Positions 35,550 through 44,894 of a stretch of 64,000 nucleotides of DNA are shown here, in pieces. The translations under genes were made by a program, and so were the position numbers. This DNA comes from Bacteroidota bacterium (GTDB lineage: Bacteria > Bacteroidota > Bacteroidia > Chitinophagales > Saprospiraceae): the NCBI GenBank assembly GCA_020160935.1, contig JAIUPL010000005.1, positions 124,001-188,000 of the forward strand. Reading direction: 5' to 3'. The first letter of the stretch is position 1; the number at the start of each line of letters is the position of its first letter. The notes below the pieces were generated by a model, which saw nothing but the letters and a program-made list of their open reading frames with translations, was not told where the DNA came from and did no database searches.

Positions 35550-35627
35550 GCTACAAAATGCTTTTTTCGGTGAAATAAAAACGGAATTGGTCATTTGGCT
35601 TGCGATTTCAGCCTTTTCAACACACTC

Positions 35628-36713
35628 CTAGTCCAATCCGGTAGCGCGATCCAGTATTCTTTGATAGCGAAAACGCAATTGAGCGAGCCAAAAACCCATC
35701 AATGTCCACCCGATGATAGCCGGATAAAACACCATCCGCATCGTATTGTCGAGGTCTTCGCTGCCGAACGCAGGGTTGCCGGTAGCCCCGGGGTGCAGGC
35801 TCGCAAACATGCGTGGCACGATGTACAACAGGGGTACGAGGGAGGCAAATGCAAAAATATTGTACACGGCTGCCAGGCGGGCGCCTTTTTCGGGTTCGTC
35901 GAAGGAGCGGCGCAGAATGAAATAAGCCAGGTAAATCAGCAGGGCCACAGCCGTCATCAATTGCTTGATGTCGTTGCTCCATGCCGCTCCCCAGGCATAG
36001 TGCGCCCACAGCATACCCGTAATCAGTCCGAGGATGCCAAACAACAGTCCCGCCTCGGCATACGCGGAAGCCTTTCTGTCGAAGTCGATCAGCGACTGGC
36101 CCTTGGAGGCATCCAGTTTGGCCGCCTGTGAAGGATTGGAATACCGCAGAAACTGTACGCTGTTCCAGGCAGATGCGATAAACAAAAACATCAGCACAAA
36201 CCACATGGGCACGTGGAAGTACGTGTTCCGAATGCTTTCGTAGATAACATTCCGGTAGGGAAAGGAAAAATCCTTGATCACATGCAGGCCCTGTATGGCG
36301 TCGGATTTCCAGGTGGCAGCGGAAGTGAAGGTATCCTGCACAATTTCTACTGCGCTCGGCAACAGGGATACACCATCGTGCGGATGGTCTATGATGGCGT
36401 TCAGCATGACGGAAGAGGATTCATTCGGCAGGGCGGTCGGTATGGCAAACTGCGCCTCCAGCGTAGTGTCGTTGAGCACCCGCAGGTTGTTGCCTTGCAG
36501 CGCATGCTGTTCGTCGTATTGTAGCCAGGCGCGGATTTCGCTGGCCGGGCTTTGGCTATAAAAACTGTTGTAGCCGTGCAATTGCAGGGTTAGTGTTTTA
36601 CCGGAAGGCGCCGATGCTGGATTGACATAGGTGATGCCGGGCTTTAAGGGTACGAGGGTGCCTGCAATGAGGGTGTAGACGATCAAAAAGACGGAGAGTA
36701 TTTTCCACCACAT
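35628..36713 (-). CDS. Cytochrome c maturation protein CcmC/CcsA-like with large periplasmic insert
   Basis: The ATG at 36713 (MWWKILSVFLIVYTLIAGTL) gives 361 residues, about 120 more than usual CcmC. The extra sequence is a soluble, probably beta-rich domain of about 140 residues between helix 1 and the remaining five to six helices. The helix-loop GMLWAHYAWGAAWSNDIKQL is in the place of the heme-handling WWD loop (WGxxWxWD) but keeps only part of the pattern. Neighbouring ccmB and ccmD-like genes place it in heme export for c-type cytochrome maturation. Confidence 0.8.
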   Translation of the reverse strand: MWWKILSVFLIVYTLIAGTLVPLKPGITYVNPASAPSGKTLTLQLHGYNSFYSQSPASEIRAWLQYDEQHALQGNNLRVLNDTTLEAQFAIPTALPNESSSVMLNAIIDHPHDGVSLLPSAVEIVQDTFTSAATWKSDAIQGLHVIKDFSFPYRNVIYESIRNTYFHVPMWFVLMFLFIASAWNSVQFLRYSNPSQAAKLDASKGQSLIDFDRKASAYAEAGLLFGILGLITGMLWAHYAWGAAWSNDIKQLMTAVALLIYLAYFILRRSFDEPEKGARLAAVYNIFAFASLVPLLYIVPRMFASLHPGATGNPAFGSEDLDNTMRMVFYPAIIGWTLMGFWLAQLRFRYQRILDRATGLD

Positions 36714-36733
36714 AATTTGAAATGTTATTTTTG

Positions 36734-36804
36734 GTGTTGGAGACCTCACCCTCCGGCCCCCTCACCGCATTGGAGAGGGGGCCGGGGGGGAGGTCTCCAA
36801 CACC
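36734..36804. repeat. Palindrome between ccmB and ccmC-like genes
   Basis: GGTGTTGGAGACCTCACCCT... at 36734-36764 pairs with the reverse complement ending at 36804, with a loop of about 10 bp. The GC-rich inner arm (CCGGCCCCCTC) is the same as in the element at 32.6 kb. It lies between two genes of one apparent operon, 7 bp after the ccmB stop, and could reduce read-through. Confidence 0.9.
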
Positions 36805-36811
36805 CAGTTCT

Positions 36812-37456
36812 TCAATCCCGCCAAACAAACGGGAACAACACAAAAGTCAGCGTGATCAGGATGGCATCAATAGCCAGCAGGTTCAATATATCGCGTTTGT
36901 ATGAAGTGTCCTGCATCAGACGCAGGGCAATGGCTGAAAGGCGCACCAAAGTGAGCAGAATCGGCATAATAACCGGGAAACTCAGAATGGCCATCAGGGT
37001 AGCGCTGTTGTTTGCTTTGGCGGCGATGGATGCAATAAAGGTAAAAGCAATGCTGAACCCCAGACTTCCCAGCAGCAGAATCAGGGCAAAAAGCGGGACA
37101 TCTTTCACCGGATTGCCTGCTACTACGCTATAGGTGCCAAAAGCCAGCAGGCTTAATACCAACAGCAACAAGGTATTGTAAATAATTTTAGCCAGCAGCA
37201 GCATGGCCGGGTCGGCCAACTGATAGTAGTACAACTGCCGGTTGCCGCTTTCCTGCACAAAACTTTTCACCACGGCATTGATGCTGGCAAACAGCACGAT
37301 GAGCCAGAACAGGATGTTCCATACCTGCGGCTGCACCTTGATGCTGGCCGCATACACCACGAATACCATACTGAATACATACAAAACGATGCCACTGATG
37401 GCGTAGCGCTGACGGAATTCGAGCAAAAGTTCCTTTTTCAGGAGGGCAAAAAGCAT
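36812..37456 (-). CDS. ccmB: Heme exporter protein CcmB
   Basis: A 214-residue membrane protein with six hydrophobic helices. The N-terminal LLKKELLLEFRQRYAISG and the segment FVQESGNRQLYYYQLADPAMLLLAKIIYN are characteristic for CcmB (compare E-R-R...L..YQLL..P). CcmB is the channel subunit of the CcmABCD transporter. The ATPase gene ccmA is not adjacent. First gene of a ccmB-ccmC-ccmD-gdhA run on the minus strand, preceded by its own -7 box. Confidence 0.93.
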   Translation of the reverse strand: MLFALLKKELLLEFRQRYAISGIVLYVFSMVFVVYAASIKVQPQVWNILFWLIVLFASINAVVKSFVQESGNRQLYYYQLADPAMLLLAKIIYNTLLLLVLSLLAFGTYSVVAGNPVKDVPLFALILLLGSLGFSIAFTFIASIAAKANNSATLMAILSFPVIMPILLTLVRLSAIALRLMQDTSYKRDILNLLAIDAILITLTFVLFPFVWRD

Positions 37457-37483
37457 GGCAGGGTGTTAAATGTTCGTGGGCAC

Positions 37484-37491
37484 AAAGGTAG
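37484..37491 (-). promoter_or_regulatory. -7 promoter box (TACCTTTG) upstream of ccmB
   Basis: A perfect TAnnTTTG match on the minus strand, 27 bp before the ccmB ATG. Confidence 0.55.
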
Positions 37492-37690
37492 CACACGACC
37501 GGAGGGAATCGGGTGGTTTGGGGCAAATTTCATTGGAAAAATTCCTGCAAATCCCGTGCTATTTATACAGCCGCCTGTGAAACTGCCCATTCGTGAACCG
37601 GATGGTATCCGGAATATGGTACCCTGAAACCCCGTTTTTATGCTTTCGAAAGATGGCAAGGAGACCACAAGTCTATTGATCTGTTCGTTT

Positions 37691-37764
37691 TTCCCGTAGA
37701 GTAATTTCCCGCAGATCTGCGCAAATCTGCGGGAAATTACTCTACGGGAAATTACTCTGCGGGA
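37691..37764. repeat. Palindrome with TAGAGTAATTTCCCGC core
   Basis: The arm 37691-37716 pairs with 37725-37750 as a perfect 26-bp reverse complement, and a third partial copy follows to 37764. It lies in the 483-bp gap 37457-37939 between ccmB and hemD, which otherwise holds the ccmB promoter and the hemD terminator. Confidence 0.93.
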
Positions 37765-37864
37765 AAACACGACCCCGAATCCCTGCTTCGACACCCATTG
37801 TTTCGGTTATATTCATCGCCGCCTGCCTGACGTTACCTGACGAGAGAAGTGGGTAGGTAAGGGC

Positions 37865-37899
37865 AAAAAAAATCCGAACCCCGGCAGCCCGGAGTTCGG
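37865..37899 (-). terminator. Rho-independent terminator after hemD
   Basis: On the minus strand an 11-bp stem (37889-37899 with 37874-37884, one G-U pair) is followed by a T-rich run with eight T (37865-37872). It lies 40 bp past the hemD stop. Confidence 0.85.
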
Positions 37900-37939
37900 A
37901 AAGATTCGCTTTATATCCGGGCCATGCGCCCCAAAGACA

Positions 37940-38764
37940 TTATTTCTTGTTCGACACCTTCAAATAATTCTCCAGCGCTACCGCAATCGACGGCGCTTCC
38001 GGCGTACCGGCCTGGATGCTCACCGTCATGCCACGGTCGGTTACGGCCTTGTTGGCCGAAGCGCCAAACACGCAAATACGGCGGTCTTCCTGTTTGAAGT
38101 CCGGGAATTGCTCGAACATGGATTTGATTTCCAGGGCCGAGAAAAACGCAATGATGTCGTATTTGATGTCTTTCAGATCGGACAAGTCATTGTTGACCGA
38201 GCGATACATAATGGCTTCCTGAATGGGCACTTTCAGGTCGCGGAAAAACTTGGTCACCTCCGGATTGCCTTGGTCGCTGCATGGTAGGAAGAATTTTTCT
38301 TCCTTGTTGCGCAGGATGTACGATTTCAGTTCGAGAATCGACTTGGTGCCGTTGAACACCTTGCGTTTCCGGAACATGATGAATTTTTGCAGGTAATTGG
38401 CAATGGTTTCTGTCGCGCAGAAATACTTGGTTTCTTCGGACATTTTGATGCGCAATTCCCCGCAGAGGCGGAAGAAATGATCTACCGCGTTTTTGCTGGT
38501 AAAAACGATGGCGGTGTAGTCATTGGGATACACCCTGTTTTTACGATACTCTTTTTCCGTCAGGCCTTCGATGGTAACGAAGGGAACGAAATCGATCCGC
38601 ACTTCATATCTTTTTTCCAATTCGTCGTACTGGGTACGAATGGCTGGTTGTGCTTGTGAAATGAGGATGTTTTGGACTCTTTTGAAGGTTTCTTCCTGAG
38701 CGGATGCAGCTGTTGCAGACATTCGGACTGGTATGTTTCGTGAAATTTGTATGGTTTCTTCCAA
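37940..38764 (-). CDS. hemD: Uroporphyrinogen-III synthase (HemD)
   Basis: A 274-residue protein (a start at 38722, MSATAASAQEE, would shorten it by 14). The family segments are ILISQAQPAIRTQYDELEKRYEVRIDFVPFVTIEG, DYTAIVFTSKNAVDHFFRLC, LPCSDQGNPEVTKFFRDLKVPIQEAIMYR and IIAFFSALEIKSMFEQFPDF, which agree with Bacteroidota HemD. It closes hydroxymethylbilane to uroporphyrinogen III in heme synthesis. It follows the DUF4271 gene on the same strand, a conserved pairing in the phylum. Confidence 0.92.
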   Translation of the reverse strand: MEETIQISRNIPVRMSATAASAQEETFKRVQNILISQAQPAIRTQYDELEKRYEVRIDFVPFVTIEGLTEKEYRKNRVYPNDYTAIVFTSKNAVDHFFRLCGELRIKMSEETKYFCATETIANYLQKFIMFRKRKVFNGTKSILELKSYILRNKEEKFFLPCSDQGNPEVTKFFRDLKVPIQEAIMYRSVNNDLSDLKDIKYDIIAFFSALEIKSMFEQFPDFKQEDRRICVFGASANKAVTDRGMTVSIQAGTPEAPSIAVALENYLKVSNKK

Positions 38765-38840
38765 AGGAAACAGCGTTGATTGAACAAAAACAACACACAG
38801 AGAATTCCGGGGAGACGGGATTCCACAGGTGAAAAAAGAA

Positions 38841-39740
38841 TCAGACTTGCATAGTTGCTATTTTTGCGAGGAGGACAACCGGTGCTACTTCGACGGTGCA
38901 AAGGTACAACAAAAAGTGAAATTGGTCACCGGCCAAAAATTTACTGCCAATATTCAGTGCCCGCAGCGAACGGTAGGCATAAAAAATGCTCACCAGCCCC
39001 AACACCCAGAATACCAGCAGGCCCTGATAAAAACTTTCCGAACCAAAGGCAATCATAAAGTTGAAAGGCACCAGGAACAGGCCTAAAATGCAGTTGAAAA
39101 CGATGATCAGAAAGTTGTATCGCCCTACTTCCGTATCGAGTTGAAACAGGTAACGAATGATAGACAACAGGACGTGTTTGAATAAAAACGCCGCACTTCC
39201 GCCGATCATGCAGATGAATAAAAAGGCAGCATTGTTGAAACGATCCAGAGTGAAAAAGCGGATCACCAAAAAAATAAACAGCCCGATATTCAGCAAAAAA
39301 TTCAGGTACAACAAATAATATGGTGTGCTGCCTACGAGGCCGGTCGCCTCTCTTTGCGCCTGTGTCAGCGCATTGTCGTTGAGAAAACTGCGCCAGGCTT
39401 TGCCTACCGCGCTTCGATTGGCGGCTACGGAAAGTGTCAGCACCGCAAACATCGCTACCAGCAGTCCGAACAACAATTGATTGGACAAGCCGCCGCCGCG
39501 TGGCATGATAGAAAAAGGCCGAAAGGCTTCGGTTTTATTTTCGGAAAGCGTCTGGCTGACCCCCGGCGCGCGGTGTGCGATCACGTCGAAAGGATTGACT
39601 GCCGGAGCACTGGCGTCTCCGATTTCCCGCAACTCTTGCGGGAGCCGGTGAATGAGATCGAAGGGATTGCCTGCTTCCTGAGCGGATGCTCCGGCTATCC
39701 AGCCTTGAAACAGCAATAAAATCAATACCGACCTGATCAT
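38841..39740 (-). CDS. DUF4271 domain-containing membrane protein
   Basis: A 299-residue protein. After a signal-like N-terminus (MIRSVLILLLFQGWIAGASAQ) comes a periplasmic segment of about 60 residues with repeated NPFD(L/V)I motifs (GNPFDLIHRLP, VNPFDVIAHRAP). Seven to eight transmembrane helices of the DUF4271 family follow. The function is unknown; DUF4271 genes regularly stand next to hemD in Bacteroidota. The ATG is only 4 nt downstream of a perfect -7 box (TACCTTTG at 39745-39752), so the mRNA is probably leaderless. Confidence 0.85.
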   Translation of the reverse strand: MIRSVLILLLFQGWIAGASAQEAGNPFDLIHRLPQELREIGDASAPAVNPFDVIAHRAPGVSQTLSENKTEAFRPFSIMPRGGGLSNQLLFGLLVAMFAVLTLSVAANRSAVGKAWRSFLNDNALTQAQREATGLVGSTPYYLLYLNFLLNIGLFIFLVIRFFTLDRFNNAAFLFICMIGGSAAFLFKHVLLSIIRYLFQLDTEVGRYNFLIIVFNCILGLFLVPFNFMIAFGSESFYQGLLVFWVLGLVSIFYAYRSLRALNIGSKFLAGDQFHFLLYLCTVEVAPVVLLAKIATMQV

Positions 39741-39744
39741 GCCG

Positions 39745-39752
39745 CAAAGGTA
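39745..39752 (-). promoter_or_regulatory. -7 box (TACCTTTG) 4 nt before the DUF4271 start codon
   Basis: A perfect TAnnTTTG; the transcription start expected a few nt downstream would fall on the start codon, predicting a leaderless message. Confidence 0.6.
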
Positions 39753-39793
39753 AGAAAAGCCGGGCTTTCACATCCCATTGCTTTTTGTTTTCC

Positions 39794-39801
39794 TACTTTT
39801 G
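39794..39801 (+). promoter_or_regulatory. -7 promoter box (TACTTTTG) upstream of purA
   Basis: A perfect TAnnTTTG match 62 bp before the purA ATG. The earlier in-frame ATG-like codon at 39801 overlaps the box and cannot be the start. Confidence 0.6.
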
Positions 39802-39863
39802 TGCCCTCAAAATCTGGTATCAGGAAACTTGTAACTGCCAGAAAATTATTTAAAATAAATTGT

Positions 39864-41135
39864 ATGCATCAGATCGACGTAATCCTCGGCTTGCAATGGG
39901 GCGATGAGGGCAAGGGAAAAATTGTGGATTATCTGGCAAACGACTACGATATCGTAGCGCGTTTTCAGGGCGGCCCCAATGCCGGCCATACCCTGAAATT
40001 TGGCGGACAGAAATATGTGCTGCACACGGTGCCTTCGGGTATTTTTCGCTCCAGCCTGATTAACCTCATCGGCAACGGCGTGGTGCTCGACCCGGTGGTG
40101 TTCCAGCGCGAACTGCGTTCGCTGGAGCAATCTAATGTCGCTTTTCACGACCGGCTGCTCGTTTCGCGCAAGGCGCACCTGATCCTGCCTACCCATCGCT
40201 GGCTCGATGCTGCCAGCGAGGCGCACAAAGGCAAGGCCAAAATCGGCTCCACCCTGAAAGGTATTGGCCCTACCTATATGGACAAAACCGGCCGCAACGG
40301 ACTGCGTGTGGGAGATGTAGAACATCCTGGTTTCAGGGAACAATATGAATCGCTGAAAGCCAAGCACCTCGAACTGCTCAAAATTTACCCGGAAGTGCCG
40401 TTCGACCTGGAATCGGAAGAACGCGCCTGGTTCGAAAGCCTGGCGACCCTGACGAGTCTGCAACTCGTAGATTGTGAGTATTACATCAACGATGCCCTGA
40501 AAGCAGGCAAAAAAATACTGGCAGAAGGCGCGCAGGGTAGTATGCTCGACATCGATTTCGGCACGTACCCGTTTGTTACTTCTTCCAATACCATTACTGC
40601 GGGCGTGTGTACGGGTTTGGGTGTGGCGCCTCAACGCATCGGCCGCGTCATCGGCATTACCAAAGCCTATTGCACCCGTGTGGGTGGTGGCCCTTTTCCC
40701 AGCGAACTGGACAATGAAACGGGCGAACGCCTGCGCAAGGAAGGCATGGAGTTTGGCGCTACTACGGGCAGGGCCCGCCGTTGCGGCTGGATTGATTTGC
40801 CCCAACTTCGTTACACCATTATGTTGAATGGCGTGACGGAATTGTGCATGACCAAAATCGACGTGCTGAATATTTTTGAGGAAATCGCAGCAGCAACCCA
40901 CTATCGCATCAATGGCGTAGAGACGGATATGCTTCCCTTCGATTTGTGCCATACGGAAGTTGAGCCGGTATGGAAACAATACCGGGGCTGGTACACCTCG
41001 CTGGAAGGCGCGCTCACGTATGATGCATTGCCGGAAGCCGCCAAATTCTATTTGCAGGAACTGGAAGGATACCTGGGTGTGCCGGTAAAAATGATTTCGA
41101 CCGGGCCCGAGCGGGAAAAATTGATCGTGCGGTAG
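39864..41135 (+). CDS. purA: Adenylosuccinate synthetase (PurA)
   Basis: The ATG at 39864 gives 423 residues. Diagnostic motifs: GLQWGDEGKGKIVDYLA (phosphate loop with catalytic Asp), GGPNAGHTL with the catalytic His, IGSTLKGIGPTYMDKTGRNGLRVGD, EGAQGSMLDIDFGTYPFVTSSN and ATTGRARRCGWID. It forms adenylosuccinate from IMP, aspartate and GTP in AMP synthesis. It is a stand-alone gene with its own promoter. A weak hairpin (41165-41209, containing CAGGGC/GCCCTG) follows and may terminate it. Confidence 0.97.
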   Translation: MHQIDVILGLQWGDEGKGKIVDYLANDYDIVARFQGGPNAGHTLKFGGQKYVLHTVPSGIFRSSLINLIGNGVVLDPVVFQRELRSLEQSNVAFHDRLLVSRKAHLILPTHRWLDAASEAHKGKAKIGSTLKGIGPTYMDKTGRNGLRVGDVEHPGFREQYESLKAKHLELLKIYPEVPFDLESEERAWFESLATLTSLQLVDCEYYINDALKAGKKILAEGAQGSMLDIDFGTYPFVTSSNTITAGVCTGLGVAPQRIGRVIGITKAYCTRVGGGPFPSELDNETGERLRKEGMEFGATTGRARRCGWIDLPQLRYTIMLNGVTELCMTKIDVLNIFEEIAAATHYRINGVETDMLPFDLCHTEVEPVWKQYRGWYTSLEGALTYDALPEAAKFYLQELEGYLGVPVKMISTGPEREKLIVR

Positions 41136-41220
41136 AAAACCAAAAAGGAAGGAGCACTCGTAGGTAAGTAGACAGGGCTATGCTGGCCCTGAATTTCCCA
41201 ACCTACTTAAACAATCTGCG

Positions 41221-44200
41221 ATGCTCCATCATTCTACCTGGCTTTCGTTTTTTCCTGCGCTCCGATTTTGTCTTCCGTTTTTGCTCGGATGCAGTTTTTT
41301 TTATGGCAACACCTTGTTTGCCCAAACCGTTTTCGCCATTTCGGGCAGCAACCTGATTTCATTTGAGGCAGCAAGCCCCACCTTGCTGTTGTCTAATACG
41401 ACCATTATCGGAATAGACCCTAATCTGACCATTTCCGGGCTGGATTCGCGCCCTGCAACCGGTCAGTTGTATGCACTTGCCTACAACCAGACCAGCGGCG
41501 CCGCAAGATTATATACCATCAACAAAACGACCGCTGCTGCTACGGCAGTAGGCGAAGCCCCGATTGCACTCGCTGCTGAAATGGGTAAGATCGGTTTCGA
41601 TTTTAACCCTACCGTGGATCGCATCCGGGTAACCGGCAGCAACAATGCCAACTATCGCCTGCATCCGGTGACGGGTGCGTTGGTAGCTGTGGATGGTGCC
41701 CTTTCTTTTGCCGGCACCGACCCGAATGCCGGAGCCAATCCTTCGATAGGAGCGGTGGCCTACACCAACAGTTACATCGGCGCTACTTCTACAACCCTGT
41801 ACAATATCGACGATTCGTTGGGCGTACTTACCACTCAGTTGCCGCCCAATAACGGGGTGCTGAATACAGTAGGCAGCCTGGGTATCAACCTGCACCCGGA
41901 CAACCAGACTTCAGATTTAGATATTGTTTTTGATGCCAATACTGCCAGCAATGTGGCTTATCTGGTAACCAGCGACGAATTTACCTTCCTTGATTATTTG
42001 TTCAGGGTAAATTTACAAACAGGTACCAGTACGCTGGTGGGCGCCATAGGAGCCGGGCTGGAAGTAGATGATATTGCCATCGAGATCATCCGCGATGTGC
42101 CGGAGACGGTAACGGGCCAACTGGTGTATGCACTTAGCAGCACGGGCAATCTTCTGTCTTTCGACTCCGATTTGCCCGGGGTGATTCGCAGCGTGGCGCC
42201 TGTCAGCGGTATCGCTACAGGACAAGTAGTGTCAGGTATGGATTTTCGGCCTGCGACGGGTGAGTTGTTTGCGCTCGGCTACAACAACATGAATGGCGAA
42301 GCCCGCTTGTACACCATTCAGCCGGCAACGGGCGTGGCTACTGCGGTGGGTAACGCACCCTTTGTGCTGGAAGCCGGGATGAATAAAATTGGTTTCGACT
42401 TCAATCCAACAGTCGACCGTATTCGTGTAACAGGCAGCAACAATGCCAATTATCGGCTTCACCCGGTGACTGGCGCTGTAGCGGCTACAGATTTGGACCT
42501 TGCATTCGCTGCCGGCGACCTCAACTCTGCGGCCAATCCATCCATTGGTGCACTCGCATATACCAATAGTTATATCGGTGCAGCTACAACCGTTTTATAC
42601 AACTACGACGACTCGCTCAACGTACTAACCACACAGATTCCGCCGAATAACGGAGTGTTGAATACGGTGGGAAACAGTGGAATTGTACTGAATCTGCTGG
42701 ACCAGTCTGCCGATCTCGATATCTTTTTCGATACAACAACACATACCAACCAGGCATTTTTATCGGCCAATATTGCAGGCTTTTCCATCGATCAGTGGTA
42801 CCAACTTGATTTGGCAAGCGGTAATGCAACGCTCATTGGCACTATCGGACTGGGAATTGCTGTCAATGATATTGCCATTCAAATTAACAGGAATGTGCCG
42901 GAGGAAATTACGGGTCACCTGGTGTATGCGCTCACTGCCAACAACAACCTGATTTCCTTCGATTCGGACATGCCAACGCTTGTGCGTTCACTTGTTCCGG
43001 TAAGTGGACTGGCAGTTGGACAACTGCTGTCGGGTATGGATTTCCGGCCTGCCACCGGCGAATTGTATGTGCTCGGTTACAACAGCAGCAGCGGCGAAGC
43101 CAGCCTCTACACCGTGAATACAACGACCGGTGTTGCCACTTCCATTGGAGCCACTCCTGCTACACTGGAAGCAGGTATGGGGAAAATTGGTTTCGATTTC
43201 AACCCGACCGTCGACCGCATCCGTATTACGGGTAGCAACAATGCCAACTATCGAATGCATCCTCTGACCGGCGCCGTTGTAGCGACAGACACCGACCTTG
43301 CTTTTGCTGCAGGCGATCCCAATGCTGCCGCCAACCCTTCCATCGGAGCAGTAGCCTACACCAACAGTTATATCGGCACGACGGCTACCGTTTTGTACAA
43401 CTACGACGATTCGCTGAATGTGCTCACCACCCAGGCGCCACCCAATAACGGAGTACTTAATACCGTAGGTATCAGCGGACTGAGCATCAATCTTTCGGAT
43501 GCCACTTCTGATTTGGATATATATTTTGATGAAACAAGCAGCACCAACCAGGCTTTCCTGTCGGCAAATACAGGTGTTCAAACCATCGACCAATTATTTC
43601 GCATCGATTTGACGACGGGCGTGGCTGTATCTACCGGTTTTATTGGTTTTGGAATTCCGGTTACCGATATTTCTGTTCTGATTGAGCGAGTTGTTCCAGA
43701 AGAAATAAGTGGCCAATTGGTGTATGCCCTCACGGCTACCAATCATTTGATCTCTTTCGATTCCGAGGCGCCGGGTATCATACGTGATATTGTTCCCGTT
43801 ACCGGCGTTGCAGCCGGACAACTGTTAGTGGGAATGGATTTCAGGCCATCGAACGGCGATCTGACCGCACTCGGTTACAATGCCGTTACGGGCGAGGCTC
43901 GTTTGTACAATGTCGATCGTATCAGTGGTGCTGCAACGGCCATTGGAGACGCCCCCAATACGCTGGCACTCGGAAATGGTGATATTGGGGTTGATTTTAA
44001 CCCGGTTGTCGATCGTGTTCGCGTGGTGGGCGCCAATAATGCCAACTATCGTCTGCATCCGGGAACTGGAGCTCTGGTGGCCACCGATGTGAACCTGTCA
44101 TATGCCGCAACGGATATAAACAGCGGTATTAATCCGGCAGCAGGAGCCGCGGCATACAGCAATAGTTATAATGGTACGACGGCGACCACGCTGTTCGTGT

Positions 44201-44790
44201 ACGATGACTCGCTCAATGTATTTTGCACACAAAACCCACCCAATAACGGTATTCTGAATACCATCGGAACATCGGGCCTGGTGGTCAATCCTTCGGAGCC
44301 AAGTATTGATTTCGATATCTATTACAACTATGAAACGGCCGCAAACGAAGCCTATTTGTCAGCCAACACAGGTTCAGCCCTGATAGATCAGTTGTACACA
44401 GTTGATCTGACCACAGGCAATACCAGCCTGGTGGGGAAAATCGGCCTGGGCATCGCTGTAAGGGATATTGCCGTGTACATAGATTCCATCGGTGTAGTGG
44501 CAGTAGGCAACCCCGTATCACAACAAGCGGAATTGATGGCACAGCCCAACCCTGCCTCACAACAAACCCAAATCGTATTTACATTGCTTGAAAGCGCGGA
44601 CGTACGTCTCGAAGTGACAGACCTGAGTGGCCGCCATATTGCTACACTCCTGGATGCCCGGATGCCTGCAGGTGTTCAACAGGCCCAATGGGATGTGACC
44701 CAACAACCTGCTGGTTTATATGTGCTGCGCCTTGTTTCGGACCAACATTTGATTGGTAGCACGAAAGTTATTGTGCAGGGCAATCAATAG
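41221..44790 (+). CDS. Four-repeat DUF4394 secreted protein with T9SS C-terminal sorting domain
   Basis: A 1189-residue protein with an N-terminal signal (ends GNTLFAQ). Four DUF4394 units of about 265 residues follow (about 35-300, 301-566, 567-831, 832-1095). Each has (V)YALxxxxxLISFDS, SGMDFRPATGELYALGYN, IGFDFNPTVDRIRVTGSNNANYRLHP, AYTNSYIGA and PPNNGVLNTVG. They look like beta-propeller/phytase-like modules of unknown function. The last 80 residues (QPNPASQQTQIVFTL, LEVTDLSGRHIATL, PAGLYVLRLVS) form a type A T9SS sorting domain, so PorU is expected to process it. A strong terminator follows. Confidence 0.9.
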   Translation: MLHHSTWLSFFPALRFCLPFLLGCSFFYGNTLFAQTVFAISGSNLISFEAASPTLLLSNTTIIGIDPNLTISGLDSRPATGQLYALAYNQTSGAARLYTINKTTAAATAVGEAPIALAAEMGKIGFDFNPTVDRIRVTGSNNANYRLHPVTGALVAVDGALSFAGTDPNAGANPSIGAVAYTNSYIGATSTTLYNIDDSLGVLTTQLPPNNGVLNTVGSLGINLHPDNQTSDLDIVFDANTASNVAYLVTSDEFTFLDYLFRVNLQTGTSTLVGAIGAGLEVDDIAIEIIRDVPETVTGQLVYALSSTGNLLSFDSDLPGVIRSVAPVSGIATGQVVSGMDFRPATGELFALGYNNMNGEARLYTIQPATGVATAVGNAPFVLEAGMNKIGFDFNPTVDRIRVTGSNNANYRLHPVTGAVAATDLDLAFAAGDLNSAANPSIGALAYTNSYIGAATTVLYNYDDSLNVLTTQIPPNNGVLNTVGNSGIVLNLLDQSADLDIFFDTTTHTNQAFLSANIAGFSIDQWYQLDLASGNATLIGTIGLGIAVNDIAIQINRNVPEEITGHLVYALTANNNLISFDSDMPTLVRSLVPVSGLAVGQLLSGMDFRPATGELYVLGYNSSSGEASLYTVNTTTGVATSIGATPATLEAGMGKIGFDFNPTVDRIRITGSNNANYRMHPLTGAVVATDTDLAFAAGDPNAAANPSIGAVAYTNSYIGTTATVLYNYDDSLNVLTTQAPPNNGVLNTVGISGLSINLSDATSDLDIYFDETSSTNQAFLSANTGVQTIDQLFRIDLTTGVAVSTGFIGFGIPVTDISVLIERVVPEEISGQLVYALTATNHLISFDSEAPGIIRDIVPVTGVAAGQLLVGMDFRPSNGDLTALGYNAVTGEARLYNVDRISGAATAIGDAPNTLALGNGDIGVDFNPVVDRVRVVGANNANYRLHPGTGALVATDVNLSYAATDINSGINPAAGAAAYSNSYNGTTATTLFVYDDSLNVFCTQNPPNNGILNTIGTSGLVVNPSEPSIDFDIYYNYETAANEAYLSANTGSALIDQLYTVDLTTGNTSLVGKIGLGIAVRDIAVYIDSIGVVAVGNPVSQQAELMAQPNPASQQTQIVFTLLESADVRLEVTDLSGRHIATLLDARMPAGVQQAQWDVTQQPAGLYVLRLVSDQHLIGSTKVIVQGNQ

Positions 44791-44843
44791 GCTTGTCCTG
44801 TATACAATCCGACAATAGGAATTTGTTTTGTGAAATTTGCACA

Positions 44844-44881
44844 CCGTCGGGCGTAGAGACGCCTGGCGGTTTGTGTTTTTT
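44844..44881 (+). terminator. Terminator after the DUF4394 gene
   Basis: An 11-bp GC-rich stem (44844-44854 with 44859-44869, two G-U pairs) with AGAG loop, followed by a T-rich stretch (TTTGTGTTTTTT). The stem includes the GTAGAGACG word. Confidence 0.8.
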
Positions 44882-44894
44882 GAGCAAGAAGCGT

